A stretch of 60,077 nt of DNA. It comes from CAZRUA01 sp964603125. Lineage in GTDB: Bacteria; Bacteroidota; Bacteroidia; B-17B0; Aurantibacillaceae. The notes beneath the pieces were generated by a model. It saw nothing but the letters and a program-made list of their open reading frames with translations. It was not told the DNA's origin and ran no database searches. Both the position numbers and the translations under genes were made by a program. Shown in pieces: positions 44,563 to 53,127 of the stretch (positions are counted from its first letter, which is position 1; each line of letters starts with the position of its first letter). The DNA lies in contig CAZRUA010000010.1 of the NCBI GenBank assembly GCA_964603125.1, forward strand, positions 1 through 60,077, read 5' to 3'.

Positions 44563-47136
44563 ATGAGGTCTATTCTGTTTTCAATTTTTATGCTAATTAC
44601 CGTGTTTTCTTATGCACAAAGTTCATTAACTTATAGTCAAGTTAACGATTCTGAGTATGAAGCACTTTCTCAAAATTTACCGCTTAATGCTATTTTTCAA
44701 AACAAGCTTTATTTAGCTGGCGACTCTAATAACACTAAAGTTAAATTAATCTCTACAAGCACAGCAACAAACAACAGTTTTGTTAGTGAAACAGGCATTA
44801 ATTCGGTAATTGTAAACAGCGGTACTGAAACAAAAATTTCTGCCATGGTTGCTGGTATCAACGAAATGTTTTTTGGTACTTCTATCATGTCGCCTTCAGC
44901 ACAACCAAAAGTTTATAAATATGATGGCAGTTCTTACTCTGTTTTTGGATCTCTTCCTTTTTCAGGTGGAGCATTTGATTATAGCTATTCTAAAATATCT
45001 AAGCTAATTTATTGGTCACCATCTGGCAATGAAGATTCAATTGTTGCTTTTGTTGATAATGTGGGAAATGGAATTGAAGCGTTCATTTCTCCTATCAATA
45101 GCCCGAACTGGAGCCTTTTTGCGAATTTCAGCAGTTCGTATGGTAATACATATTCTGCTAAAGTATGGAACAACAAGTTGTTTTTTGGCACTAAAAGTCC
45201 AACGGGTATAGTTTTGTGTAGGTTAAATTCTTCTATGGTAATTGATAGTGTTGCGAATCAAAATTTTGGTCAGCTGACGGGATCGTTGTATGCGATTGCA
45301 GCTATTGAGGAATACAATAATGAACTTTATGTTGTTGCGAACCGACTTAATGGAACAGACGATTTTATTTTTCGCTCAGCAGATGAAGTTACGTGGAATC
45401 CAGTTGTAACAGGAGGGTTTATAACGACTGAGAATTATGGAAGCATTGATTTTGTTAAAGCAAACAACCGGATTTTCGCACTTATTCAAAACTCTGGTAC
45501 CTCACAAAACATGGCTGTTTATACAACTTTAACTCCGCAGGTAGGGACTTCATTTGATATAGTTTCTGGCAGCGCACCCTTTAATCTTAGCAGTACATAT
45601 GATTTTACGGTTCATCAAATTTTTCAATTCAGAGATAGCATTTTTGTAAGTGTAAAACATATTGCAAACAATAAAATGGAATTATATGGCGCCTTATTTT
45701 CTACAGCTAAATTTACACCCCCAGCTTCGGCTTTGTGCAGCGGCATGCCTTATACCTTTTTAAATACTTCGGCAAATTACAATAGTACTGTTTGGAAAAT
45801 TGATGGTATTACTCAACCTTTATTTACGGATTTAACACATACATTTAATACAGCGGGTTCATATGAAATTACGCTTATTGTTACCAACATATACAATGCT
45901 TTATCCGATTCCATAAAAAAAACCATAAATGTTATTACTGGTATTGACTCAGTTTTAATTAGCCAGCCCGATACCCTTTGCCATACTTTACCAAATATAA
46001 TGTACAGTTCTGTTTATGGTGGTGTTGGACCTTTTACATATGATTGGCAACGTGCAGATATTGTTTTCAATTATACAAGTGTTGGATTTGCTGACACGCT
46101 TGTTTTCTCCGATACGTTGGGAAGCACGCCTTATCGACTTTTTGTTACTTCTAGCAATGGTTGTCAATTAATGAAAGATTATTATGCTCAAACTATCACT
46201 ACCTCTAGTATAGATGGAATTGGTTTTTTAAATGGAAATTGGTTAGATAGCGGCTTAGTTCAATTATTTAAGTACCAACCTGGAAATGGCTTAGCAAGTT
46301 TGTATGATTCAGCTCCGTTAACGAGTTTCCATCCATATTTTTCGTTTAGTGCATATCCAGGAAGCTATTTATTAAAGGTAACAGCTGATACTTCGGTTTA
46401 TCCTAATACTATACCTACTTATTATGGTGATACCTACATTTGGGACTCAAGCACAGTTGTTGTTCAGGGCTGCACGGCTGCTTTTGCTGATACGGTTTTT
46501 ATTATTCAACCACTTGGAGGCGGAGGTAATGGTGTTATTTCTGGAAAAATTCAACAAGGTGCTAATTTCGGAAATAGGTTAATGATACCCGGTGATCCAA
46601 TCCCAGGTGTCGGCGTAAACATGGGGCGCAAACCTGGAGGGCAAGCTCAAATGAGAACAGTAACAGATGCTTTTGGAAATTATACTTTCACAGGCGTTCC
46701 GATTGGTGATTATTGGATTTTTACAGACTTGGAGAATTTACCTATGGATAGTACTCGTGTGATCAGCATTACGGCAACAGATACTGTATCGATAGGAAAT
46801 GATTATTGGGCTGACTCATCACATGTTTATATTGAAAATACAGTTGGAACAATTGAACTGGAGAGTATGAGCGAAGGGACTATCATTGTATTTCCAAATC
46901 CTACTAGTGGTATGCTAAATGTTAAATTTACAGACTTAAGTCAGGAAAATATAAGTCTTGAAATTTATAATACTTTAGGGGAGCTAGTTTACAGGAAGCA
47001 ACAACGTGTTAATGGAACAAACAGTGTCATAAATCTTAATGATACAGGGAAACAACTGAAACCTGGTTTATATCAGATTTTGGTGGAAGTTTCTAATAAA
47101 AAATACGCTCAAAAATTTATTGTAAGCAAACCATAA
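44563..47136 (+). CDS. Secreted multidomain protein with T9SS type A tail (paralogue 1)
   Basis: The 857 residues: signal peptide (MRSILFSIFMLITVFSYAQ); a ~370-residue beta-propeller-like region of repeated 'ELYVVANRLNGTDDFIF'-type blades; a PKD-like domain (~390-460, HTFNTAGSYEITLIVTN); an Ig-like stretch with a cysteine pair; a conserved module (~547-762) holding PGDPIPGVGVNMGRKPGGQ; and a type A sorting domain (~774-857, VFPNPTSGMLNVKF). First of three consecutive genes sharing the module and tail. No enzyme motif is seen. Surface exposure is expected; role unknown. Confidence 0.85.
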   Translation: MRSILFSIFMLITVFSYAQSSLTYSQVNDSEYEALSQNLPLNAIFQNKLYLAGDSNNTKVKLISTSTATNNSFVSETGINSVIVNSGTETKISAMVAGINEMFFGTSIMSPSAQPKVYKYDGSSYSVFGSLPFSGGAFDYSYSKISKLIYWSPSGNEDSIVAFVDNVGNGIEAFISPINSPNWSLFANFSSSYGNTYSAKVWNNKLFFGTKSPTGIVLCRLNSSMVIDSVANQNFGQLTGSLYAIAAIEEYNNELYVVANRLNGTDDFIFRSADEVTWNPVVTGGFITTENYGSIDFVKANNRIFALIQNSGTSQNMAVYTTLTPQVGTSFDIVSGSAPFNLSSTYDFTVHQIFQFRDSIFVSVKHIANNKMELYGALFSTAKFTPPASALCSGMPYTFLNTSANYNSTVWKIDGITQPLFTDLTHTFNTAGSYEITLIVTNIYNALSDSIKKTINVITGIDSVLISQPDTLCHTLPNIMYSSVYGGVGPFTYDWQRADIVFNYTSVGFADTLVFSDTLGSTPYRLFVTSSNGCQLMKDYYAQTITTSSIDGIGFLNGNWLDSGLVQLFKYQPGNGLASLYDSAPLTSFHPYFSFSAYPGSYLLKVTADTSVYPNTIPTYYGDTYIWDSSTVVVQGCTAAFADTVFIIQPLGGGGNGVISGKIQQGANFGNRLMIPGDPIPGVGVNMGRKPGGQAQMRTVTDAFGNYTFTGVPIGDYWIFTDLENLPMDSTRVISITATDTVSIGNDYWADSSHVYIENTVGTIELESMSEGTIIVFPNPTSGMLNVKFTDLSQENISLEIYNTLGELVYRKQQRVNGTNSVINLNDTGKQLKPGLYQILVEVSNKKYAQKFIVSKP
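46205..46850 (+). repeat. Shared pre-sorting module, copy 1
   Basis: Encodes ~215 residues: a half with '...YGDTYIWDSS...QGC...ADT', then a regulatory-like beta domain with the block PGDPIPGVGVNMGRKPGGQ and FTGVPIGDYWIFTD. It is the most divergent of the three copies (e.g. NLPMDSTRVISIT versus NLPMDSTREVSIT). Confidence 0.8.
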
Positions 47137-47212
47137 GTAAAATTAGATTGCAGAATTTATTTTAAAGTACTGTAATCCATGTAGTTAACTTAAGCTACCT
47201 TTCAATAAGGCT

Positions 47213-47245
47213 TTGCAATTAATTTAATAAAAATGCCTATTTTTA
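47213..47245 (+). promoter_or_regulatory. Possible promoter of the FG-GAP/SprB protein gene
   Basis: TTG (47213-47215) and TATTTTTA (47238-47245) are 22 bases apart, matching TAnnTTTG at all but the last base, 18 bases before the ATG at 47264. Confidence 0.4.
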
Positions 47246-47263
47246 TTAACTAAATTGTTATGC

Positions 47264-50200
47264 ATGAAATTAAAATTTTTATCCTTCTGTTTATTTATAA
47301 TCTCAGGTTTTGGCACTCAAAATCTGTTTTCACAAAGTATTACTTCATTTTCTCCAACTAGTGGTCCAACCGGCACTTTGGTAACTATAGATGGTACAGG
47401 ATTTTCTCCGGTTGCACCCAATAACATTGTAATGTTCGATAATGTTAGGGCAACTGTTACAAATTCTTCTTCAACACAACTGGATGTTCTTGTTCCTTAC
47501 GGTTCAAGTTCTTATGCTGAAATTTCGGTAACTACAGGTGGTCTGCGTCTTTCATCTTCCCGTATACAAAATGCAATGAAGTATTTTAACGTAACTTTCC
47601 CCAATGGTGTAATAGCTGCAAATGCTTATTCTACTTCATCTCAAGCCGTGGTCGGCACACCAATTTGTGTTGCTTCGGGTGATATGAATAATGATGGGAA
47701 GTCTGATATTATCACACTGGTAGATAATTCAACTACAGATAGTGTAAAAATTTATTTAGGTAATGGTTCAGGAGGATTTTCAAGATTTTCAGCTGTGATG
47801 ACGGGAGCGCTTACAAGTGGTGCCATTGCTATTGCTGATTTAGAAAACGATGGAGATTTGGATGTGGTAATTAGTACGTATAACTCATCGAGTGATATTA
47901 AATTTTTCACTAATGACGGAAGCGGAGTACTCACAGGTTCTTATATTACCTCAGCCGGATATATCTTAAGTTTAAAACCAGCTGATATAAACAATGATGG
48001 TTATGTAGATTTTATTGCCTCGAGTGGAAGTTGGTATTTGAATAAACTAATTAATAACCAAAACAATACTTTTACAAGCAGCCAAATTACAGCAGCAAGT
48101 GCTGAGGCATGTGAAGTAGGTGATTTTAATAATGACGGCAATATTGATGTACTGGCAGCAAGAAATTCTTCCAGTCAGGTAGAATGTTTGCTTGGGAACG
48201 GTTCAGGAACATTTACTTCAGCAGGAAACATACCAGCCGCAATGACCCCAACTAAATTGGCAAAAGGTGATTTTAATAAAGATAGCATTTTAGATTTTGC
48301 TGTAAGTTCTTATACAAATAATGTGGTTGGTTATAGTTTGGGTAATGGAGATGGAACATTTAATACCATATCAACATATCCGGCCTTAAATGCAAGGGAC
48401 GTAAGAGTGGCTGACTTAGATGGAAATGGTGTTTTAGACTTAGAGAGCATGATTTATACTGGTGGAACCCCAGGGTTTTATGTGTTGAAGGGGAACCCTA
48501 ATGCAACTTTTAATAACCCCATTACCGTTCCAGGCGCAGCATCAACAGTTCAACACCATTCAGCAACAATTTCGGATTTCAACAATGATGGTAAAGTCGA
48601 TATAGTTACTGGTTCATCAAGTGCAGGTGCCTTTAAGATTCATATTTATAATCCACCATTAGCGGTTACAATTCCAGTTTTTAATAATGTTTCATGTAAT
48701 AGTGGTAATAACGGAAAAGCAAAGGCATTTCCAACAGGCGGTACTTCACCTTATAGTTACAGTTGGAGTAATGGTGGAGTTGTTGACAGTATAATAAACT
48801 TAGTGCCTGGAACATATACCGTAACAGTTACAGATGCAATTTTAGCTACTGCAACTGCGACGGTTACCATAACCGAACCTTCAATAATAACAACAAGTGC
48901 AGGTGGAAGTGACCCTCTTTGCTTTAATGGTACTGATGGTACAGCAGTAAATTTTCCAACAGGAGGTACACCACCTTATAGTTACCTTTGGTCTCCATCG
49001 GGTCAAACAACGCAAACAGCAACAGGACTGGGAGCAGGAACATATAATGTAACAATTACTGATGCAAATGGTTGTACAGCATTCGATTTATCAATTTTAA
49101 ATAACCCTCCAGATATAGTACTAATTATGGGGGCAACTAATCCTCAGTGCTTTGGCACTAGCACTGGCGCTGCTTTTTTAAATAGTGTTACTGGCGGTGC
49201 TGGTGGTTATACATACAATTGGGCTTTTGGAGGACAAACCAACGATACAATTACAGGTTTATTTGCGGGCACTTATAGTGTTACTGTAACCGACGCAAAT
49301 GGTTGTACAAAAACCGACTTCTCTGGTGTTTACGACCCTCCCCAATTATTAATGAATGCATATCAAATAACTAATGCGGGTTGTGCTGGTGACACCTTGG
49401 GTTCAGCATATGCATTAGCAACAGGTGGAATTCCGCCTTATTTTTATTCTTGGAACACTGGAACAATAAATGACACAATTATAAATTTAGCTTCTGGAAC
49501 TTACACGGCTACAGTTGTTGATAATTATGGCTGTACAATGAATTCAAACGTGTTTATTGGTTTTAATTCAGCTGCAACAGATATGTTTGGTCGTGTTAAA
49601 TTATCTAGTCCAGTTCAGCCAATTGATGATGGTACTTTATATGTTTTTAAACATCAACCTGGAAGTTCTATTCTAGATTCAGTAGGCAGTGTAATTATAA
49701 ACTTTGCGGGCGAGTATTATATGAATATGGTTCCAGCAGGGGACTACTTGTTAAAAGCGGTGCCTAATCCAGTAACTTTTCCTACATCAGTTGATACTTA
49801 CTATGGTGATCATTTTCAATGGGATTCAGCTCAAGTATTTCATCATGGTTGTCTTCAAACAGATACTGCTGATATAAATGTAATTGTGCAAATTGGTAAT
49901 GGAGGTAGCGGAATTATTAGCGGTACAATTACCCAAGGTCCTGGTTTCGGCAATCGTATGATGGTTCCAGGAGATCCAATCCCAGGTGTTGGCGTTAATT
50001 TGGGACGTAAACCCGGCGGACAATCTCAAATGAGAACTACAACAAATGCTGCAGGACAATTTACTTTCACAGGAGTTCCTATTGGCGACTACTGGATTTT
50101 TGCGGATATACCTAATTTACCAATGGATAGTACGCGCGAAGTAAGCATTACACCGGTAGATACAGTTAGTTTAAATAACAATTACAAAGTAGATTCAACT

Positions 50201-50515
50201 CAAATTTATATTGAAAATTTAATTGGAGTATTAGAATTGAGTCAGACACAAGCCAATAGTGTTGTTGTGTTCCCAAATCCAGTTAATGATGTGTTTAGCG
50301 TTAAATTTGATTTAATGAAAAACGAAAGAGTAACATTAGAAATATATAATTCTGTTGGACAGGTTGTTTTTTCAAAACAAGAGAGTGCAGTGATTGGGAA
50401 AAATACCATTTCACTTACTGATGCTACTCAGTATTTATCTACTGGTTCTTATCAAATTAAAATTTCAAGTTCAACTAAAACATTAAATCAAAAATTTATA
50501 ATTACTAAAAATTAA
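47264..50515 (+). CDS. Secreted TIG / FG-GAP / SprB-repeat protein with T9SS type A tail (paralogue 2)
   Basis: I start at ATG 47264-47266 (MKLKFLSFCLFIISGF; 1,083 residues); the TTG three codons earlier is weaker. Domains: signal peptide to ~25; IPT/TIG fold (~27-110, ITSFSPTSGPTGTLVTI); seven FG-GAP/VCBS blades (~125-465), several with the calcium-type loop DFNNDGxxD; four SprB repeats (~467-765) without the inner cysteine pair; the shared module (~769-988); and a type A sorting domain (~1000-1083). FG-GAP blades form integrin-like propellers that bind calcium and ligands (family knowledge). Probable adhesin. Confidence 0.88.
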   Translation: MKLKFLSFCLFIISGFGTQNLFSQSITSFSPTSGPTGTLVTIDGTGFSPVAPNNIVMFDNVRATVTNSSSTQLDVLVPYGSSSYAEISVTTGGLRLSSSRIQNAMKYFNVTFPNGVIAANAYSTSSQAVVGTPICVASGDMNNDGKSDIITLVDNSTTDSVKIYLGNGSGGFSRFSAVMTGALTSGAIAIADLENDGDLDVVISTYNSSSDIKFFTNDGSGVLTGSYITSAGYILSLKPADINNDGYVDFIASSGSWYLNKLINNQNNTFTSSQITAASAEACEVGDFNNDGNIDVLAARNSSSQVECLLGNGSGTFTSAGNIPAAMTPTKLAKGDFNKDSILDFAVSSYTNNVVGYSLGNGDGTFNTISTYPALNARDVRVADLDGNGVLDLESMIYTGGTPGFYVLKGNPNATFNNPITVPGAASTVQHHSATISDFNNDGKVDIVTGSSSAGAFKIHIYNPPLAVTIPVFNNVSCNSGNNGKAKAFPTGGTSPYSYSWSNGGVVDSIINLVPGTYTVTVTDAILATATATVTITEPSIITTSAGGSDPLCFNGTDGTAVNFPTGGTPPYSYLWSPSGQTTQTATGLGAGTYNVTITDANGCTAFDLSILNNPPDIVLIMGATNPQCFGTSTGAAFLNSVTGGAGGYTYNWAFGGQTNDTITGLFAGTYSVTVTDANGCTKTDFSGVYDPPQLLMNAYQITNAGCAGDTLGSAYALATGGIPPYFYSWNTGTINDTIINLASGTYTATVVDNYGCTMNSNVFIGFNSAATDMFGRVKLSSPVQPIDDGTLYVFKHQPGSSILDSVGSVIINFAGEYYMNMVPAGDYLLKAVPNPVTFPTSVDTYYGDHFQWDSAQVFHHGCLQTDTADINVIVQIGNGGSGIISGTITQGPGFGNRMMVPGDPIPGVGVNLGRKPGGQSQMRTTTNAAGQFTFTGVPIGDYWIFADIPNLPMDSTREVSITPVDTVSLNNNYKVDSTQIYIENLIGVLELSQTQANSVVVFPNPVNDVFSVKFDLMKNERVTLEIYNSVGQVVFSKQESAVIGKNTISLTDATQYLSTGSYQIKISSSTKTLNQKFIITKN
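49571..50227 (+). repeat. Shared pre-sorting module, copy 2
   Basis: Encodes ~219 residues. The core PGDPIPGVGVNLGRKPGGQ ... FTGVPIGDYWIFADIPNLP is almost identical in protein to copy 3, but the DNA differs at many third codon positions, so the protein sequence is held by selection. Confidence 0.85.
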
Positions 50516-50519
50516 ATTC

Positions 50520-53084
50520 ATGAGAAAATCTGTATTTCTTTTAGTTCTGTGTTTTTTAACATTAAAAAACTATTCTCAAATAAGTACTCAGTTTATGCAT
50601 CAGTGGGACACAGTATTTGTTAATGGTTTCGGGCAAGGATATGAATTAGATAACATGGAGTCGCATAGCGGCAGTTTATATGCAAGTAAGTCATGCGGCG
50701 CCTGTTTGGTAGATGTGTTTGTGTCTTCAGATGGTACATTTTTCTCACCAACTGGTTTAAGTGTTGTAGCCAGCCCTTATGATTTAAACATTGTTGATTT
50801 AACTTCAGATGATATAAACAATGGCAATTTGTACGCTGCAACATATAATTCTGAAGATGGTTCAAGTATTTATTCTTTTGATGGTTCTGCTTGGACGAAA
50901 ATTACAGGCACTTTGCCACCATGGGATTCTACTGCTTGCGTAACTAGGCTCTTGGTTATGTCAAATGCTGTGTCAGATTCTTTGTATGCAGTTGTAGCTG
51001 GAAATAATGGTGTTGAAATATGGAAAACCAGTAAAACTAATATTGCTTGGTCTTTAAAGTATACGTACCCAGTAGTTTATAAGTATTGCAGCGATGCTGT
51101 TGTTTATCACGATAGTATTTTTGCAACGATAAGCGATTTATCAACTGATGATGTTTTTAAATTATCTCTTAACGGTGCTGGTTCAGTTATCAATTCAATT
51201 CCTGGTATAAACGATCCAAGTAACGGTCTTCAAGCACTCGCGGTTTTTAACGACACTTTATTGATAGGGATAAAAAATTACTCACTCGGAGCACAATTAT
51301 TAAAGTACCACAGTAGTTTTGGTTTTGATACAGTTGCAGTAAATGGATTGGGCTACGCTAATAGTTGTTTAGCCGTTGAAAAAATTGTGACTTTCAATAA
51401 TAAGATATTTGTTTTGTGTTTAGTCAACTATGGTCAGTTTGCAACCCGCCAGAGCTCACCATCTGCTGGTATAGGAGGTGGTCCTATAACGGCTTGTATA
51501 CTTACTAGTGATGATGGAAGTACATTTTATCAATCTTCCCCATCTGGATTTGGCACCTATGATAATTGGGCGGGTGAATGGGATTTGGTTAAATTTGGTA
51601 ATAAAATTTTTGCAGGTGGTTTAAATTTTGGAACAGGAAATGGCGAGTTATATAAAATAATAGTTCCAACTTCTTCTTTTTCCTATAACTTGCCTTGCTC
51701 GGGTAATAGTTTAAATACGACTAATTCATCAATTGATAATGACGTTACTCAGTGGTACTTAAACGGAGTTCCTTATTCTACTGCAACAGACACTTCTTTT
51801 TTTATACCATCTCCAGGAACTACTTATACTTTATCTGTAGTTTCAACTTCTATTAATTTAGTAAAGGATTCTGTTTCTCATGTATTCACTAGCTTACCTT
51901 CACCTATAGTAAGTTATACTCAGGGTTCAACAATTAATGAGTGTATTAATACAACACATGGTTTAGGTTCTTACTTTAATGTTTCATACCCAAATGGTTA
52001 TTGGGCAGCATTTTGGAACACAAGTGTGGGAGTTTTGAGTGGGCAAAATCCTGATTATACATTTACCACACCTTATACTATTGGTGTTACGTTTAGTGAT
52101 GTTAACACTTGTGCTACTTATGCAAATCTTTTTGTAGATACCACTCACAGCACTAATGTTTACGGAACTGTAAGTTCTATAACTAACGGGTCAATAACTG
52201 ATGGTACTGTTTATCTTTTTAATCATCAACCGGGTAGTGCAGTTGGTGATACTTTAAATAGCTTTCCATTAAGCGTTACTGGTGATTATAGTTTTGCTTC
52301 ATTAACTGCCGGAGAGTATTTAATCAAAGTTGTTCCAAATCCAACTACTTATCCAAATCTTTTGGATACCTATTTTGGTAGTGAATATCAATGGGATTCT
52401 GCTATGGTTTTATATCATGGATGCGTTCAAACTGATACCGCAGATATTTTAGTTTTAGAGCCTATTGGTGGTGGAGGAACTGGAACAATCTCAGGGCAAA
52501 TTACTCAGGGTCCAGGTTTTGGAAATCGTATGATGGTTCCAGGAGATCCGATTCCAGGAGTTGGAGTTAATTTGGGTCGTAAGCCTGGCGGACAATCGCA
52601 AATGCGAACAACAACAGCTGCTAATGGCTCATTTACATTTACAGGTGTTCCTATTGGTGATTATTGGATATTTGCTGATATTCCTAATCTACCTATGGAT
52701 TCAACCAGGGAAGTTAGTATTACTGGGCCAAATCAAAATAGTCCAAACAATAATTACAAAGTTGATTCTACCAAAATTTATGTGGATAATACCACTGGTA
52801 TTTTAGAGATGAATCAACCAAAAGATAATGTGGTTATGGTTTTTCCTAATCCTGCATCATCAGTTGTTACAATTAAGTTTGAAAGTAAAGTAAATGAGGC
52901 AGCTACGGTAGAAATTATTGATATGCTTGGTAACTTAGTGGTTAATGAAGTGCTATATGTAAATGTTGGAAACAATGAATATAAATTAGCAACTAATCTA
53001 AATAATCTCAAAAAAGGCTCTTACTTACTTAAATTAAAAACAATTTCATCAGTACGAGAACAAAAAATACTATTAACTAATTAA
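50520..53084 (+). CDS. Secreted multidomain protein with T9SS type A tail (paralogue 3)
   Basis: The 854 residues: signal peptide (MRKSVFLLVLCFLTLKNYSQ); a propeller-like region to ~385 with repeated 'IFATISDLSTDDVFKLS'-type blades; two Ig/PKD-like segments; the shared module (~543-760); and a type A sorting domain (~772-854, VFPNPASSVVTIKF ... MLGNLVVNE). It begins four bases after paralogue 2 stops, so both are on one transcript. N-terminal blades resemble paralogue 1 rather than paralogue 2. A terminator follows the gene. Confidence 0.86.
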   Translation: MRKSVFLLVLCFLTLKNYSQISTQFMHQWDTVFVNGFGQGYELDNMESHSGSLYASKSCGACLVDVFVSSDGTFFSPTGLSVVASPYDLNIVDLTSDDINNGNLYAATYNSEDGSSIYSFDGSAWTKITGTLPPWDSTACVTRLLVMSNAVSDSLYAVVAGNNGVEIWKTSKTNIAWSLKYTYPVVYKYCSDAVVYHDSIFATISDLSTDDVFKLSLNGAGSVINSIPGINDPSNGLQALAVFNDTLLIGIKNYSLGAQLLKYHSSFGFDTVAVNGLGYANSCLAVEKIVTFNNKIFVLCLVNYGQFATRQSSPSAGIGGGPITACILTSDDGSTFYQSSPSGFGTYDNWAGEWDLVKFGNKIFAGGLNFGTGNGELYKIIVPTSSFSYNLPCSGNSLNTTNSSIDNDVTQWYLNGVPYSTATDTSFFIPSPGTTYTLSVVSTSINLVKDSVSHVFTSLPSPIVSYTQGSTINECINTTHGLGSYFNVSYPNGYWAAFWNTSVGVLSGQNPDYTFTTPYTIGVTFSDVNTCATYANLFVDTTHSTNVYGTVSSITNGSITDGTVYLFNHQPGSAVGDTLNSFPLSVTGDYSFASLTAGEYLIKVVPNPTTYPNLLDTYFGSEYQWDSAMVLYHGCVQTDTADILVLEPIGGGGTGTISGQITQGPGFGNRMMVPGDPIPGVGVNLGRKPGGQSQMRTTTAANGSFTFTGVPIGDYWIFADIPNLPMDSTREVSITGPNQNSPNNNYKVDSTKIYVDNTTGILEMNQPKDNVVMVFPNPASSVVTIKFESKVNEAATVEIIDMLGNLVVNEVLYVNVGNNEYKLATNLNNLKKGSYLLKLKTISSVREQKILLTN
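52150..52800 (+). repeat. Shared pre-sorting module, copy 3
   Basis: Encodes ~217 residues: VYGTVSSITNGSITDGTVYLF start, a QWDSAMVLYHGCVQTDTADI block, then PGDPIPGVGVNLGRKPGGQ and DSTREVSIT. Nearly the same protein as copy 2. Confidence 0.85.
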
Positions 53085-53088
53085 AATT

Positions 53089-53115
53089 AAAAGTGGCAAT
53101 TGCCACTTTTTTTTT
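53089..53115 (+). terminator. Palindromic terminator between paralogue 3 and the SpoIIE receptor
   Basis: AAAAGTGGCAA (53089-53099) pairs perfectly with TTGCCACTTTT (53100-53110), followed by nine T in all (53107-53115). It starts five bases after the stop codon of paralogue 3 and ends right at an ATG of the next frame. Confidence 0.8.
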
Positions 53116-53127
53116 ATGTTTGTAGAA

